Below are positions 9,150 to 19,078 of a stretch of 64,000 bases of DNA, piece after piece (position 1 is the first letter of the stretch; each line of letters begins with the position of its first letter). Source of the DNA: Janthinobacterium sp. 344 (GTDB lineage: Bacteria > Pseudomonadota > Gammaproteobacteria > Burkholderiales > Burkholderiaceae_D); NCBI RefSeq assembly GCF_900112025.1, contig NZ_FOKL01000008.1, positions 256,905 through 320,904 of the forward strand, written 5' to 3'. Made by a program: the position numbers and the translations under genes. The notes beneath the pieces are model-generated. The model did not search any database. It was not told where the DNA came from and saw only the letters and a list, made by a program, of their open reading frames with translations.

Positions 9150-9862
9150 GCGCCCGCCCGCCATCCCTGCGCCGGCAGCGCGGCTTTTCGCTGATCGAGA
9201 TCGCCATCGTGCTGGTCATCGTCGGCCTGATGATCGGCGGCCTGGTCACGCCGCTGACGGTGCAGCTGGAGCAGCGCAAGGTGGCCGAGACGCAAAAGGC
9301 GCTGGACGAGGCGAAGGAAGCCTTGACGGGCTACGCGCTGCGCTATGGCTACCTGCCCTGCCCCGCCATTTCCGCCGTGAATGGCCTGGAAGACCGGCGC
9401 GGCGGCCGCTGCAACGGCGACAAGCGCGTGGGCTTCCTGCCCTGGGCCACCCTGGGCTTGCGCCAGGGCGATAGCTGGGACAAGCTGTTCCGCTACAGCG
9501 TGACCCCCGCCTTCAGCGACAGCGAACAGCTGTTCAACCTGGGAACGCCGCGCGACATCAGCATCGTCACGCGCAATGGCGGCCCGCTGCTGCAGGCGAC
9601 GGCGCTGAACGACATCCCCGCCATGATCATGTCGCACGGCAAGAACGGTTTCGGCGCCACCAGCGTGCAGGGCCAGCGCCAGGCCGTGGCCGCGGGGAAC
9701 AATGTCGACGAGCGCAGCAATGCTGCGAGCAGCAACATCTACATCAGCCGTCCCGCCAGCGGCGCGCAGCAGCCGGGCGGCGAGTTCGACGACATCGTCG
9801 TCTGGCTGTCGCCCAACATCCTGTTCAACCGCATGGTGGCCGCGCAAAGGCTGCCCCGCTGA
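9146..9862 (+). CDS. Minor type IV prepilin
   Basis: 238 aa, ATG overlapping the previous stop. A canonical class III leader is present: basic MSARPPSLRRQR, then the cleavage motif GFSLIE and a hydrophobic helix (IAIVLVIVGLMIGGLVTPL). The Glu at +5 needed for methylation and assembly is present. The C-terminal domain shares several blocks with the preceding gene, so the two arose by duplication. It is probably a minor pilin processed by the prepilin peptidase (PilD), which is not encoded in this window. Confidence 0.8.
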   Translation: MSARPPSLRRQRGFSLIEIAIVLVIVGLMIGGLVTPLTVQLEQRKVAETQKALDEAKEALTGYALRYGYLPCPAISAVNGLEDRRGGRCNGDKRVGFLPWATLGLRQGDSWDKLFRYSVTPAFSDSEQLFNLGTPRDISIVTRNGGPLLQATALNDIPAMIMSHGKNGFGATSVQGQRQAVAAGNNVDERSNAASSNIYISRPASGAQQPGGEFDDIVVWLSPNILFNRMVAAQRLPR

Positions 9863-10641
9863 TGCTGATCTCCACCCTGGCTCCCGCGCGCACCATCGCC
9901 CGCTACACCGTGCTCGAAGCGCTGCGCAGCCGCCTGCTGTGGCTCTTCGTGCTGGCCGCCTGCGGCGCCGCCGGCCTGGCCGGCTTCCTGCAGCAACTGG
10001 CGCTGACGGAAAGCGGCGCCGTGCAGGCGGCCCTGCTGGCGGCCACCTTGCGCCTGGCCAGCGTCTTCCTGCTGGCCACCTTCATTGTCACCAGCATGGC
10101 GCGCGAAGCGGCCGACAAGGGCCTGGAACTGCTGCTGGCCCTGCCCATGCCGCGCGCCGCCTACCTGCTGGGCAAGCTGCTGGGGCATGCGGCGCTGGCG
10201 GCCGTTCCCGCCGCGCTCTTCGGCGCCTTGATGGCGCTGTTCGCCGCGCCCGCGCAGGCCGCGCTGTGGGCCCTGTCCCTGCTGGCAGAATTGTGGATCG
10301 TCGCGGCCTTCAGCCTGCTGTGCGCGGCCAGCCTGCAGCAGACGCTGCCCGCGCTGGCCGCCGTCAGCGGCTTCTATGTGCTGGCGCGCCTGCTGGGCAG
10401 CCTGCAATTGCTGGCGCATAGTCCCCAGGCGGGCCGCTCCTGGGCGCAGCAGGCCATGGCGGGCGGCATCGACGTCCTGGCCCTGCTGCTGCCCCGCCTC
10501 GACGATTTTACGCGCACGGAATGGCTGCTGTACGGCACCGGCGACTTGGCCGCCCTGGCTGGCATGGCGGCGCAAACGGCCATCTATGTCGGCTTGCTGG
10601 CTGCCTGCGCGCTGTGCGATTTTTACCGCAGGAATATCTGA
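9862..10641 (+). CDS. ABC-2 type membrane permease embedded in the pilus operon
   Basis: 259 aa with six predicted membrane helices and the N-terminal pattern of ABC-2/NosY-like permeases (TIARYTVLEALRSRLLWLFV; later TSMAREAADKGLELLLALPMPRAAYLLGK). It overlaps the prepilin gene by one base and the next gene by one base, so it is fully part of the operon. No ATP-binding partner is encoded nearby. ABC-2 permeases normally export lipids, polysaccharides or drugs, so the presence of one here is unexpected. The family call is good; the substrate and any link with the pilus are unknown. Confidence 0.7.
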   Translation: MLISTLAPARTIARYTVLEALRSRLLWLFVLAACGAAGLAGFLQQLALTESGAVQAALLAATLRLASVFLLATFIVTSMAREAADKGLELLLALPMPRAAYLLGKLLGHAALAAVPAALFGALMALFAAPAQAALWALSLLAELWIVAAFSLLCAASLQQTLPALAAVSGFYVLARLLGSLQLLAHSPQAGRSWAQQAMAGGIDVLALLLPRLDDFTRTEWLLYGTGDLAALAGMAAQTAIYVGLLAACALCDFYRRNI

Positions 10642-11354
10642 TGGCCGCCTCCCTGCGCCCCTGGTCCAGCGTGCCGCGCCCCGTGTGCTGGCTGCTGGCG
10701 GCCTGCCTGCTGCTGCAGCTGGGCTGGCGCGTGGCGCAACAGCAAGCGCCGGCGCAAGCGCGCCCGCTGCCCGCCGCGCCGCCAGCAGGCGTGGCGCGCC
10801 TGGCCAGCCTGGGCGAGCCGCTGGCCATGTCGAAGGCCATGCTGCTGTACCTGCAGGCGTTCGAGGACCAGCCCGGCGTCAGCCTGCCATGGCGCGCGCT
10901 CGACTATGAACGCCTGGCCGGCTGGCTGGAAACGGCGCAAACGCTCGATCCGCGCAGCCAGTACGCGCTGGTGGCCGCCAGCGAAGTGTATGCCGGCGTG
11001 GCCGATCCGCGGCGCGCGCGGCGCATGCTGGCGTTTGTCGCCGGCAGCTTCGCGGCCGACCCGCAACGGCGCTGGCCCGCCATGGCGCAAGCCGTGCTGG
11101 TGGCGAAGCACCAGTTGCACGACCTGCCACTGGCGCTCGGCTACGCGCGCGAACTGCGCCAGCTGGCGACGGGGCCGCAAGTGCCGCCCTGGGTGCGCGA
11201 AATGGAGGCGTTCATCCTGGAAGACATGGACCAGCTCGACAGCGCGCGCCTGGTGATCGGCGGCCTGATCGCCAGCGGCCAGATCAGCGACCCGCACGAG
11301 CTGGCATTCCTGGCGCGCCGCCTCGACGAACTTTCCGCAAAGAAAGCAAAGTGA
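10641..11354 (+). CDS. Uncharacterised membrane-anchored helical-repeat protein of the pilus operon
   Basis: 237 aa, ATG overlapping the permease stop by one base. One N-terminal helix (PVCWLLAACLLLQLGWRVA) is followed by a Pro/Ala linker and an all-helical domain with TPR-like spacing (YERLAGWLETAQTLDPRSQYALVAASEVYAGV). It is probably exported to the periplasm and tethered there. I do not recognise a named family. The tight coupling suggests it works with the permease or with pilus assembly. Confidence 0.55.
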   Translation: MAASLRPWSSVPRPVCWLLAACLLLQLGWRVAQQQAPAQARPLPAAPPAGVARLASLGEPLAMSKAMLLYLQAFEDQPGVSLPWRALDYERLAGWLETAQTLDPRSQYALVAASEVYAGVADPRRARRMLAFVAGSFAADPQRRWPAMAQAVLVAKHQLHDLPLALGYARELRQLATGPQVPPWVREMEAFILEDMDQLDSARLVIGGLIASGQISDPHELAFLARRLDELSAKKAK

Positions 11355-11471
11355 GCACCCTGACATGGCCGGCGCCGGCGGTGCGCAAACGCCATTCCCG
11401 CGCATGCCCATTTGCAGTAAACTGCCCGATAACCAGGCCCCCGCAGCCCACGCTTTTCACAAGGAATTCCC

Positions 11472-12044
11472 ATGCCCCCACGCCGCCAGCAAGGCTTTAC
11501 GCTCGTTGAAATCGCCATCGTCCTGGTCATCATCGGCTTGCTGCTGGGCGGCGTGCTGAAGGGACAAGGCCTGATCGACAGCGCCAAGGTGAAAAACATC
11601 ATCCAGCAGTCGAATTCGCTGACGGCCGCCGTCAACGCCTACCAGGATAAATTCCGCGCCCTGCCCGGCGACGATATCCAGGGTACCGTGCACGTGCCTA
11701 ACTCGGCCGGCAACGGCAATGGCGACGGCCAGATCGGTGACGGCCAGCCGCGCGAATTCACCTTGGCGCCGCAGCACCTGGCGCTGGGCGGCTTTATCAC
11801 GGGCTCGTTCAACGGCACCTCGCAATTCATGACCAGCGCCCAGGGCGGCGCCGTCTACCTGTACAACGATGAAGTGGGCGGGCGGGCCGGCAACGGCATC
11901 CGTTTCGACAACTTGCCGGAAGGCTATGCGGAGCAGATCGACAGCAAACTCGACGATGGCGTGGCCAGCACGGGCAGCGTCCGGGCGAACATGCCATATG
12001 GCAATACCGGTGCTATCATCCCCCGCACCGCCGTGTTTTTCTGA
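11472..12044 (+). CDS. Type IV prepilin, MshA/PilA-like
   Basis: 190 aa with the leader MPPRRQQ, processing motif GFTLVE and a hydrophobic helix (IAIVLVIIGLLLGGVLKGQGLI). The short leader, the Glu at +5 and the Gly-rich middle (GNGNGDGQIGDGQ) resemble prepilins encoded at the end of MSHA-type operons. AAGGA lies 7 bases before the ATG. It is separated from the upstream gene by 117 bases, so it may have its own promoter, as expected for a more highly expressed pilin. Whether it is the major pilin cannot be decided here. Confidence 0.8.
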   Translation: MPPRRQQGFTLVEIAIVLVIIGLLLGGVLKGQGLIDSAKVKNIIQQSNSLTAAVNAYQDKFRALPGDDIQGTVHVPNSAGNGNGDGQIGDGQPREFTLAPQHLALGGFITGSFNGTSQFMTSAQGGAVYLYNDEVGGRAGNGIRFDNLPEGYAEQIDSKLDDGVASTGSVRANMPYGNTGAIIPRTAVFF

Positions 12045-12071
12045 CAAGGCTGTCACTATCGAAGGAGTACC

Positions 12072-12437
12072 ATGTCGCTACATCGCAAAGTCATCATTTC
12101 CCTGGCCGCCGCCTGCGCCTTGCTGGCCGGCAGCGCCCAGGCCCAGTACGTGGGACCATCCACCGGTCCTGAAGCGCCAAAGACCGTTGCCGCCATCCTG
12201 AAAAACCCCGTCGATGACCAGGCTGTCGTGCTGCGCGGCCATCTGCTGCGCAAGGTCGGCAACGAAAAATACACGTTCTCCGACGGCACGGCGGAGATCC
12301 GCGTGGAAATCGACGACAAGGTCTTCATGAACCGCAAGATCGACGCCAGGACGCAGGTCGAGATCCGCGGCGAAGTGGAAAAGGACTTCATGGAAAGCCC
12401 GGAAATCGACGTCGACGTGCTGACCGTCGTCCAGTAA
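12072..12437 (+). CDS. YgiW/YdeI-family periplasmic OB-fold protein
   Basis: 121 aa with a signal peptide (KVIISLAAACALLAGSAQAQ) and one small beta-barrel domain of the bacterial OB-fold (BOF) type: AAILKNPVDDQAVVLRGHL, then YTFSDGTAEIRVEIDDKVF and the closing VEIRGEVEKDF. YgiW/YdeI proteins in enterobacteria are linked to stress tolerance and signalling through periplasmic partners. GAAGGAG lies 6 bases before the ATG. Only 27 bases separate it from the prepilin stop, so read-through from the pilus operon is possible. Confidence 0.85.
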   Translation: MSLHRKVIISLAAACALLAGSAQAQYVGPSTGPEAPKTVAAILKNPVDDQAVVLRGHLLRKVGNEKYTFSDGTAEIRVEIDDKVFMNRKIDARTQVEIRGEVEKDFMESPEIDVDVLTVVQ

Positions 12438-12557
12438 GCTGCCCCGCTCTCCCGCCGCCATGGCGGGATGAGCGCCTCGCCCGCCTGCCATCCGCGCAGC
12501 GCGGCGTTGTCTTCCCATGTTCCTGGCGCAACCTTTTTTCCACAGCAGAAACTAGGC

Positions 12558-12586
12558 TTGTCAGAACAATCAATTTCGTCTAGCAT
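12558..12586 (+). promoter_or_regulatory. Sigma70-type promoter for the hybrid kinase gene
   Basis: TTGTCA (12558-12563) and TAGCAT (12581-12586) are spaced by exactly 17 bases. The expected start near 12593 leaves a leader of about 23 bases before the GTG at 12616. It lies in the 178-base gap after the YgiW-like gene, which also holds an inverted repeat at 12450-12468 without a T-tract. Confidence 0.5.
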
Positions 12587-12615
12587 CTTTTCATTCAACG
12601 TCAGCCAGCGCCAGC

Positions 12616-15600
12616 GTGAGCCAGCCTGTCGACTCATCCATTCTGGGAGCTTTCCGGGTGCAAGATTTGCCTTCGATACGCTCACGAATTTCATGGCTGG
12701 TGCTCGCCTGGGTCATTCCAACGGCGCTGGTGTTCATGCTGCTGGTGGCGCAAAGCTACACGCGTGAACGCGAGCATGTCGTCAGCGAGACGGCACAGGC
12801 GGCGCGCGCCGTGGCCGCCGCCGTCGAACGCGACCTGAGCGGTGCGCACATGGCCGCGCGCATCGTCGCCGGCTCGCCCATCCTGCAAAGCGGTGACACC
12901 AGCGCCTTGCGCACCCTGGTCGGCGGCCTGCTGCAGCCAGGCCTGGCCATCAGCACCTTCATCGTTTCCGACACGGCCGGCAACCAGCTGGTGAATACCT
13001 CCCTGGCCGCCATCGAGGTGCCGCCGCCGCTGCCGCAGAAATGGGCCGCCAGCATGCAGCGCGCGCGCGAGCAAGGCAAGCCGCGCCTGACCAGCCTGTT
13101 CAACGCCCCCGACACGCCACCGCAACTGGCGCTGAACCTGCCGCTGCCCCGCGACAAGGGCGGCGCCTGGGTACTCACGGCGCTGTACCCGGCCGATTAC
13201 CTGCCCATGCTGATGCGCGAACTGAACATGCCCGCCTACCTGGGCGCGGCCATCATCAATGCCGACGGCATCAACGTGGCGCGCACCCTGGCGCCGCAGC
13301 GCTATGTGGGCCAGCGCGCGTCGGCGCCGCTGCTGGAACAGATCCGCCAGGGCCGCGAAGGCGTGCTGCGCCATGCCACCCTGGAAGGCCTCGACGTCTA
13401 CACGGGCTTTCACCGCGCCCGCGCCGATACCTGGACGGTGGCCGTCACCATGCGCACCAGCACGGTGGCGGACGCGCTGCTGCGCTCGGTGGTGACGGGC
13501 TCCGTCATCCTGGCCCTGCTGCTGGGCGCCGCCTATGTGCTGGCCTGGCGCGTGGGCGGCCGCCTGGCGCGCACCTTGCAGGAACTGACGCGGCAGATCC
13601 AGGCGCTGGCGCACGGCAAGCCCCGGCTCGCGGGCAAGCACACGGACCGTGAATCGGCCGACATGGCCGGCGCCCTGAACGCGCTGGAGCGCGACTTGCG
13701 GCGCCACCGCACGCAGCTGGAAAGCCTGGTGGCCGAACGCACGCTGGCGCTGGAAAAATCCACGCGCCTGCTGGAAACCGTGTACGCGACGGCGCCCATC
13801 GGCATGCTGTTCGTCGACCGCGAGCTGCACATCGTCATGATCAACCAGTACCTGGCCGCCATCAACGCGGCCAGCGTGCAGCAGCATCTGGGCCGCCGCG
13901 TCGGCGTCATGCTGTTCGACGACGCCGTGCGGGTGGAGGTGGAGCGCTGCCTGCGCCAGGTGCTGGAGACGGGCCAGCCCATCGTCGATATCGAACTGAA
14001 AGGCACCAGCGGCCAGCAGCGCGAACAGGCCAGCCACTGGATCGTTTCCTTCCATCCTATCTTCGGCCCCGAGCAGCAGATGCTGGGCGTGTCGGGACTG
14101 TGGCTCGACATAAGCGAGCGCAAGCGCAGCGAAGCGGAGTTCCGCCGCTCCAAGCATTTGTTCGGCACCATCATCGAAAATATTCCGGCCATGGTGTTCG
14201 TCAAGCGCGCCGACAGGCTGAGCTTTGAAATGGTCAACCGCCACACGGAACTGACCTTGGGCCGCTCGCGCGAACAATTACTGGGCAAGACCGACAGCGA
14301 TTTCTTCCCGCCGCAGCAGGCGGCCGCCTTCGCCAGCGCCGACCGCAAGCTGCTGGCGACGGGGCAGATGGTGGAGATCGAACAGGAAGCGATCAATACG
14401 GCGGACGGCACCACGCGCCATTTCACCACGCGCAAGGTGGTGCTGCGCGACGATGCGGGCCGCGCCAGCCACGTGCTGGGCGTATCGATCGACGTCACGG
14501 ACCGCAAGCGCGCCACGGAAGTGCTGCATGCCACCACCTGGCGCCTGGAGCAGAGCGAGCGCTTCATCCGCACCGTCACGGACAACCTGCCCGGCATGGT
14601 CTCGTACTGGGGCCACGACTTGCGCTGCCGCTTTGCGAACAAATTCTATAACGAATGGTTTGGCCGCAGCAGCGCCGAGCTGGCCGGCATCCACATGAGC
14701 GAACTGCTGGGCCAGGACCTGTTCGATGTGTATGCGCCCCACGTCGAAGGCGTGCTGGCGGGGCGGCCGCAAAGCTTCGAGCGCGACCTGCTCGACCCGA
14801 CGGGCCAGGTGCGCCACACGTGGACCAACTACATCCCCGATTTCGACGACGGCGGCGGCGTGCGGGGATTTTTCGTGCTGGCCTCGGATGTATCGGAGCT
14901 CAAGCGCACGGAACTGCGCCTGCACGAGCTGAACGAACAGATGGTGCGCGCGCGCGACAAGGCCGAGGCGGCCAGCATCGCGAAGAGCGAATTCGTCGCC
15001 AACATGAGCCATGAGATCCGCACGCCGATGAACGCCATCATCGGCCTGGCCCGCCTGCTGGAAGAGTCGCCGCTGGAGCGGCGCGAGCGCAGCTATGTCG
15101 GCAAGATCCAGATGGCCACGCAGTCGCTGCTCAACATCGTCAACGACGTGCTCGATTTTTCGAAGATCGAGGCGGGCCAGATGGTGCTGGAACAGCGCCG
15201 CTTCCAGCTCGAGCGCATGCTGGGCAGCGTCGGCGTGCTGCTGGCCAGCAACGCCTGGGCACGCGGCGTGGAACCCGTCTTCGTGCTCGATCCCGGCGTG
15301 CCGGCCGAGCTGGTGGGTGACGCCCTGCGCGTGGAGCAGGTCCTCATCAACCTGATGGGCAACGCCGTCAAGTTCACGACGCACGGCGAAGTGGTGCTGT
15401 CCATCCGCCCCGTGGCCGACGATGCGGCCGGCGTGACCCTGGAGTTTTCCGTGCGCGACACGGGCATCGGCATCGGCGCGGCCGAGCAGGAACACATCTT
15501 CGACGCCTTTTCCCAGGGCGACAGCAGCACCAGCCGCAAATACGGCGGCACGGGCCTGGGCCTGGCCATCTGCCGGCGCATGGTCGACCTGATGGGCGGC

Positions 15601-17196
15601 CAGATCAGCGTGCGCAGCACCTTGGGCGAAGGCTCGGACTTCCGCTTCACCTGCCGCTTCGCGCGCGTCGCCGCAGCGGCGGCCATCGAGACGCCCGCCC
15701 GGAGCGCGCCAAAGCCCCTGTCGCTGCTGATCATCGACGACAACGCCAGCGTGCGCGCCATGCTCGAAGCGTGGTGCGCGGCACTGGGCTGGCACAGCCG
15801 CAGCGCCGACAGCGGCTCGGCCGGCCTGGCCCTGCTGCGCGACCACGCCAGCGGCGCCGATGGCATGCCGCCGGCCGACCTGGTGCTGCTCGACGCGGCC
15901 ATGCCGGACATGGATGGCATTTCCATGCTGACCGAGGCGCGCGCCGACGAACACCTGCGCCTGCCGCCCGTGATCATGCTGGTGGCCGACCAGGACAGTG
16001 AAAACCTCGAGCGCCTGGCCGACAGCCTGATGTTGGCGGGCATCGTCTCGAAGCCGGCCACGCCGGCGCGCCTGCTGGCGGCCGTGACGGCCGTGCGCGA
16101 CGGGCGCAACGGTCGCAATGCGCCGCCCATGCTGCCCGTCTCCACGCCACTGTCCGGCTTGCTGGCGGGCATGCGCGTACTGCTGGTGGAAGACAATGAA
16201 ATCAACCAGGAAGTGGCGCAGTACATCCTGCTGCACTCGGGCGCCCGCGTGGCCGTGGCCGCCAACGGCCGGCTGGCCGTCGACATGCTGGCCCGCACGC
16301 CGCACGCCTGGGACGCGGTGCTGATGGATTTGCAGATGCCCGTCATGAATGGCTATGAAGCCACGCTGGCCATCCGCGCGCTGGGGTTGCTGGAACTGCC
16401 CATCGTCGCCATGACGGCCAACGCCATGGACGAGGACCGCCTGCGCGCCATCGCCAGCGGCATGGACGCGCACGTGGCCAAGCCCATCGACGTCGATGAC
16501 ATGATCCAGACCCTGACACGGCTGGTGCCCTCGCTGCCTGCCGGCGCCAGCGACGGCGCCGTGGCCGGCGCGCAGGCGGGCGACGCGCTGGAAGTGCCCG
16601 CCACGATCCCCGGCATCGACCTGGACACGGCGCTGCGCCGTTTCGGCGGCGACTATGGCGCTTTCCTGGCCCTGCTCAAGCGCTTTGAAAATTCGCAGGG
16701 CGACGCCGTCGAGCAAACCCGGCGCCTGCTGCACGAAGGCCAGCAGCAACAGGCGGCGCAGCTGCTGCACCGCGTCTGCGGCGTGGCGGCCAACCTCGGC
16801 GCGGCCAGCATCGCCAGCCTGGCCAGCGAGACGGAAAAAGCCGTGAAAGGGGGGCGCGCACATGCCACGGCCACCTTGCTGGCGCAGCTGGAACGGGCGA
16901 TGGCGCTCGTCATCGAAGGCGCGCGCACCCTGCCCTCGCCCCTGCGGCGCAGCGATGCGCCAGCGCAAGCGCCCGGCACGCAAAAAATCGACCTGCAGGC
17001 CGGCCTGGCCGAACTGCTGGTCACGATCCGCAACAACAACCTGAAGGCGCTGGCCCAATTCCACGCCCTGCACCCCGCCATGCAACAGTCAGACCGAGAA
17101 GCCGCTCTGGCGATGGCAAATGCGATTGAAACACTGAATTTTTCCGAGGCGGAAAAGCTCGTGCTCGATCAGCTGAAACGAGAGGAAAACAAGTGA
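12616..17196 (+). CDS. Hybrid sensor histidine kinase with three PAS domains, two receivers and an HPt domain
   Basis: Inner-membrane sensor that autophosphorylates and passes phosphate through receivers to a C-terminal HPt, 1526 aa. Helices at about 26-48 and 290-313 bracket a periplasmic sensor domain. Then come HAMP (about 314-365), PAS domains at about 380-500, 510-640 and 650-770, HisKA with the phospho-accepting His799 ([11 protein letters not shown]), HATPase_c (N-box [10 protein letters not shown] near 913, RDTGIGIG near 950), receivers with Asp1093 and Asp1238 ([11 protein letters not shown]), and an HPt with His1385. The HPt reads LHRVCG where HxxKG is usual. No ATG is available near the N-terminus, so GTG is the start. 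It overlaps the diguanylate cyclase gene by 4 bases. Confidence 0.92.
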   Translation: MSQPVDSSILGAFRVQDLPSIRSRISWLVLAWVIPTALVFMLLVAQSYTREREHVVSETAQAARAVAAAVERDLSGAHMAARIVAGSPILQSGDTSALRTLVGGLLQPGLAISTFIVSDTAGNQLVNTSLAAIEVPPPLPQKWAASMQRAREQGKPRLTSLFNAPDTPPQLALNLPLPRDKGGAWVLTALYPADYLPMLMRELNMPAYLGAAIINADGINVARTLAPQRYVGQRASAPLLEQIRQGREGVLRHATLEGLDVYTGFHRARADTWTVAVTMRTSTVADALLRSVVTGSVILALLLGAAYVLAWRVGGRLARTLQELTRQIQALAHGKPRLAGKHTDRESADMAGALNALERDLRRHRTQLESLVAERTLALEKSTRLLETVYATAPIGMLFVDRELHIVMINQYLAAINAASVQQHLGRRVGVMLFDDAVRVEVERCLRQVLETGQPIVDIELKGTSGQQREQASHWIVSFHPIFGPEQQMLGVSGLWLDISERKRSEAEFRRSKHLFGTIIENIPAMVFVKRADRLSFEMVNRHTELTLGRSREQLLGKTDSDFFPPQQAAAFASADRKLLATGQMVEIEQEAINTADGTTRHFTTRKVVLRDDAGRASHVLGVSIDVTDRKRATEVLHATTWRLEQSERFIRTVTDNLPGMVSYWGHDLRCRFANKFYNEWFGRSSAELAGIHMSELLGQDLFDVYAPHVEGVLAGRPQSFERDLLDPTGQVRHTWTNYIPDFDDGGGVRGFFVLASDVSELKRTELRLHELNEQMVRARDKAEAASIAKSEFVANMSHEIRTPMNAIIGLARLLEESPLERRERSYVGKIQMATQSLLNIVNDVLDFSKIEAGQMVLEQRRFQLERMLGSVGVLLASNAWARGVEPVFVLDPGVPAELVGDALRVEQVLINLMGNAVKFTTHGEVVLSIRPVADDAAGVTLEFSVRDTGIGIGAAEQEHIFDAFSQGDSSTSRKYGGTGLGLAICRRMVDLMGGQISVRSTLGEGSDFRFTCRFARVAAAAAIETPARSAPKPLSLLIIDDNASVRAMLEAWCAALGWHSRSADSGSAGLALLRDHASGADGMPPADLVLLDAAMPDMDGISMLTEARADEHLRLPPVIMLVADQDSENLERLADSLMLAGIVSKPATPARLLAAVTAVRDGRNGRNAPPMLPVSTPLSGLLAGMRVLLVEDNEINQEVAQYILLHSGARVAVAANGRLAVDMLARTPHAWDAVLMDLQMPVMNGYEATLAIRALGLLELPIVAMTANAMDEDRLRAIASGMDAHVAKPIDVDDMIQTLTRLVPSLPAGASDGAVAGAQAGDALEVPATIPGIDLDTALRRFGGDYGAFLALLKRFENSQGDAVEQTRRLLHEGQQQQAAQLLHRVCGVAANLGAASIASLASETEKAVKGGRAHATATLLAQLERAMALVIEGARTLPSPLRRSDAPAQAPGTQKIDLQAGLAELLVTIRNNNLKALAQFHALHPAMQQSDREAALAMANAIETLNFSEAEKLVLDQLKREENK

Positions 17197-18116
17197 GCTG
17201 GACCAACCTTGCCATGAACGGGCGCATCCTCATCGTCGATGACGCCATGGAAAACATCCAGATCCTGCACCAGCTGCTGCGCGAGGAGCACGAGGTGCTG
17301 TTCGCGCTGAGCGGCGAAAAAGCGCTGGAAATCGCCCACAAGCAGATGCCGGACCTGATCCTGCTGGATGCCGTCATGCCGGGCATGGATGGCTATGCCG
17401 TCTGCAATGCGCTGCGCGAATCGGCCATCCTGAGCGCCATTCCCGTGATCTTCGTCACGGCCCTGAACCAGCCCGAGGACGAGACGCGGGCGCTGGAAGC
17501 GGGCGCCGTCGACTTCATCACGAAACCGTTCAACGCGGCCGTGGTGCGCGCCCGCGTGCGCAGCCAGCTGACCATCAAGCGCCAGGCCGACGCCATGCGC
17601 GAACTGTCGCTGACCGATTCGCTCACGGGTGTGGCCAACCGGCGCAGCTTCAACGACACCATGGAAAGCGAATGGCGCCGCTGCGCCCGCGATGGCGTGG
17701 CCATGGCCGTCATCATGGCCGACATCGACCACTTCAAGGATTACAACGACACGTATGGCCACCAGGCGGGCGACCTGTGCCTGCAGCAGGTGAGCGCCGC
17801 CATGCGCCGCTGCGCCGTGCGCCCGCCCGACCTGCTGGCGCGCTATGGCGGCGAGGAATTCATCATCCTGCTGCCGCAGGAAACGCGCGACGGCGCCGAA
17901 GTGGTGGCCCAGCGCATCCTCGACGAAGTGCGCGCCCTGCACATCCCGCACGCCAGGTCCAGCGTCGGCCCGCACGTCACCGTCAGCCTGGGCATGGCCA
18001 GCGTCATGCCCACGGAAGGCATGGACGCCAGCGCCCTGATCCGCGCCGCCGACGCCCTGCTGTACCGCGCCAAGCATACGGGACGGGACAGGTATTGCGC
18101 GTCCGAGGGGGAGTGA
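17193..18116 (+). CDS. Response regulator diguanylate cyclase (REC-GGDEF)
   Basis: 307 aa PleD/WspR-like enzyme that makes cyclic di-GMP when its receiver is phosphorylated. The receiver (about 10-125) has the acidic pocket (ILIVDDAMEN), phospho-acceptor Asp59 (LILLDAVMPGMDG) and conserved Lys (FITKPFN). The GGDEF domain has the active GGEEF signature at 219-223 and an I-site RPPD at 210-213, so product inhibition is expected. The GTG start overlaps the kinase stop (GTGA); an ATG at 17214 is an alternative. The coupling makes the hybrid kinase the likely phosphodonor. Confidence 0.92.
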   Translation: MSWTNLAMNGRILIVDDAMENIQILHQLLREEHEVLFALSGEKALEIAHKQMPDLILLDAVMPGMDGYAVCNALRESAILSAIPVIFVTALNQPEDETRALEAGAVDFITKPFNAAVVRARVRSQLTIKRQADAMRELSLTDSLTGVANRRSFNDTMESEWRRCARDGVAMAVIMADIDHFKDYNDTYGHQAGDLCLQQVSAAMRRCAVRPPDLLARYGGEEFIILLPQETRDGAEVVAQRILDEVRALHIPHARSSVGPHVTVSLGMASVMPTEGMDASALIRAADALLYRAKHTGRDRYCASEGE

Positions 18117-18141
18117 TACGCGGCGTATTGACGTGGAAGGA

Positions 18142-18597
18142 TTACGGATAGCAGCGCATCAGAAACTCCGCCACGCACACGGGTTTCGGGTCGCCTTCCC
18201 TCTCCATGGTCACGGCCCAGTTTACCTGCGCCCCCGCCGGCAAGTCTTCCACGGAAAGTATGTCGAGGCGCGCGCGCAGGCGGCTGCCCACGGGCACGGG
18301 CGCGGGAAAGCGCACCTTGTTCAAGCCGTAATTGATGGCCATGCGGATGCCGGCCATATTCAACGCTCCCGCCAGCATGGCGGGCAACAGCGACAAGGTC
18401 AGGAAACCGTGCGCCACCGTGCAGCCATACGGCGACTCGCCCGTGCAGCGCTCGGCGTCCACGTGGATCCACTGATGGTCGTCGGTGGCATCGGCGAACG
18501 TGTCGATGCGCTGCTGGGTGATGGTCAGCCAGTCGGAGACGGCCACGTGCTGCCCCGCCAGGGCCTGGAAACCGGCGATGCCGGCGATGTCACGCAT
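18142..18597 (-). CDS. MaoC-like (R)-specific enoyl-CoA hydratase
   Basis: 151 aa hot-dog fold protein. The hydratase signature is seen as [16 protein letters not shown] (catalytic Asp and His) followed by [15 protein letters not shown]. It would hydrate trans-2-enoyl-CoA to 3-hydroxyacyl-CoA. It overlaps the upstream MaoC gene by 8 bases and is the last gene of a four-gene operon with two acyl-CoA dehydrogenases. It converges with the diguanylate cyclase gene. Confidence 0.88.
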   Translation of the reverse strand: MRDIAGIAGFQALAGQHVAVSDWLTITQQRIDTFADATDDHQWIHVDAERCTGESPYGCTVAHGFLTLSLLPAMLAGALNMAGIRMAINYGLNKVRFPAPVPVGSRLRARLDILSVEDLPAGAQVNWAVTMEREGDPKPVCVAEFLMRCYP

Positions 18598-19078
18598 GCT
18601 GCTCTCCCGCCGGGCGGCGGCCGAACATGCCCATGCCCTCTACCGTCGTCACCAGCTCGCCATGCTGGTTGCGCACGCTCCAGACGGAAATGACGATGCC
18701 GCGGTCCGGCTTGCTGTTGGACGGGCGCACTTCCTTCACCTGATACGTCAGCTGCAGGGTGTCGCCCGCGCGCACGGGCTTGAGCCAGCGGATGCTGTCC
18801 AGGCCGGGCGAGCCCATGCTGGACGAATGCCTGAGCAGATTGTCCACCACCAGGCGCATCATCATGCCGCACGTATGCCAGCCGCTGGCGATGACGCCCT
18901 GGAAGATGGTCTTTTCCGCCGCCGCGTGGTCGACGTGGAATGGTTGCGGGTCGAAATCCGTGGCGAAGGCGATGATTTCCTGTTCGCTCACGTGGCGCTG
19001 GCCCAAGTCGATTTCCAGGCCTTGCGTAAAGTCTTCGAAATACCAGTGCTTGGGGCTGATTCCGGTCAATGCGGTCAT
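18590..19078 (-). CDS. MaoC family dehydratase/hydratase
   Basis: 162 aa hot-dog fold protein with the hydratase signature [18 protein letters not shown] (Asp and His) and [16 protein letters not shown]. It is longer than its operon partner at 18142 and keeps the C-terminal part typical of acyl-dehydratase FcbC-like members ([19 protein letters not shown]). Start and stop overlap both neighbours by a few bases. Two adjacent MaoC proteins could act as a heterodimer or on different chain lengths. Confidence 0.87.
   Translation of the reverse strand: MTALTGISPKHWYFEDFTQGLEIDLGQRHVSEQEIIAFATDFDPQPFHVDHAAAEKTIFQGVIASGWHTCGMMMRLVVDNLLRHSSSMGSPGLDSIRWLKPVRAGDTLQLTYQVKEVRPSNSKPDRGIVISVWSVRNQHGELVTTVEGMGMFGRRPAGEQHA

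Noticed and set aside
14278..17085. Long minus-strand open frame of over 900 codons opposite the hybrid kinase
   Set aside because: Codon-position shadow of a GC-rich gene: Gln/His/Arg/Ala-rich, with no domain and no ribosome binding site. The same holds for long antisense frames at 4338-6290, 35492-37525 and 48622-51195.
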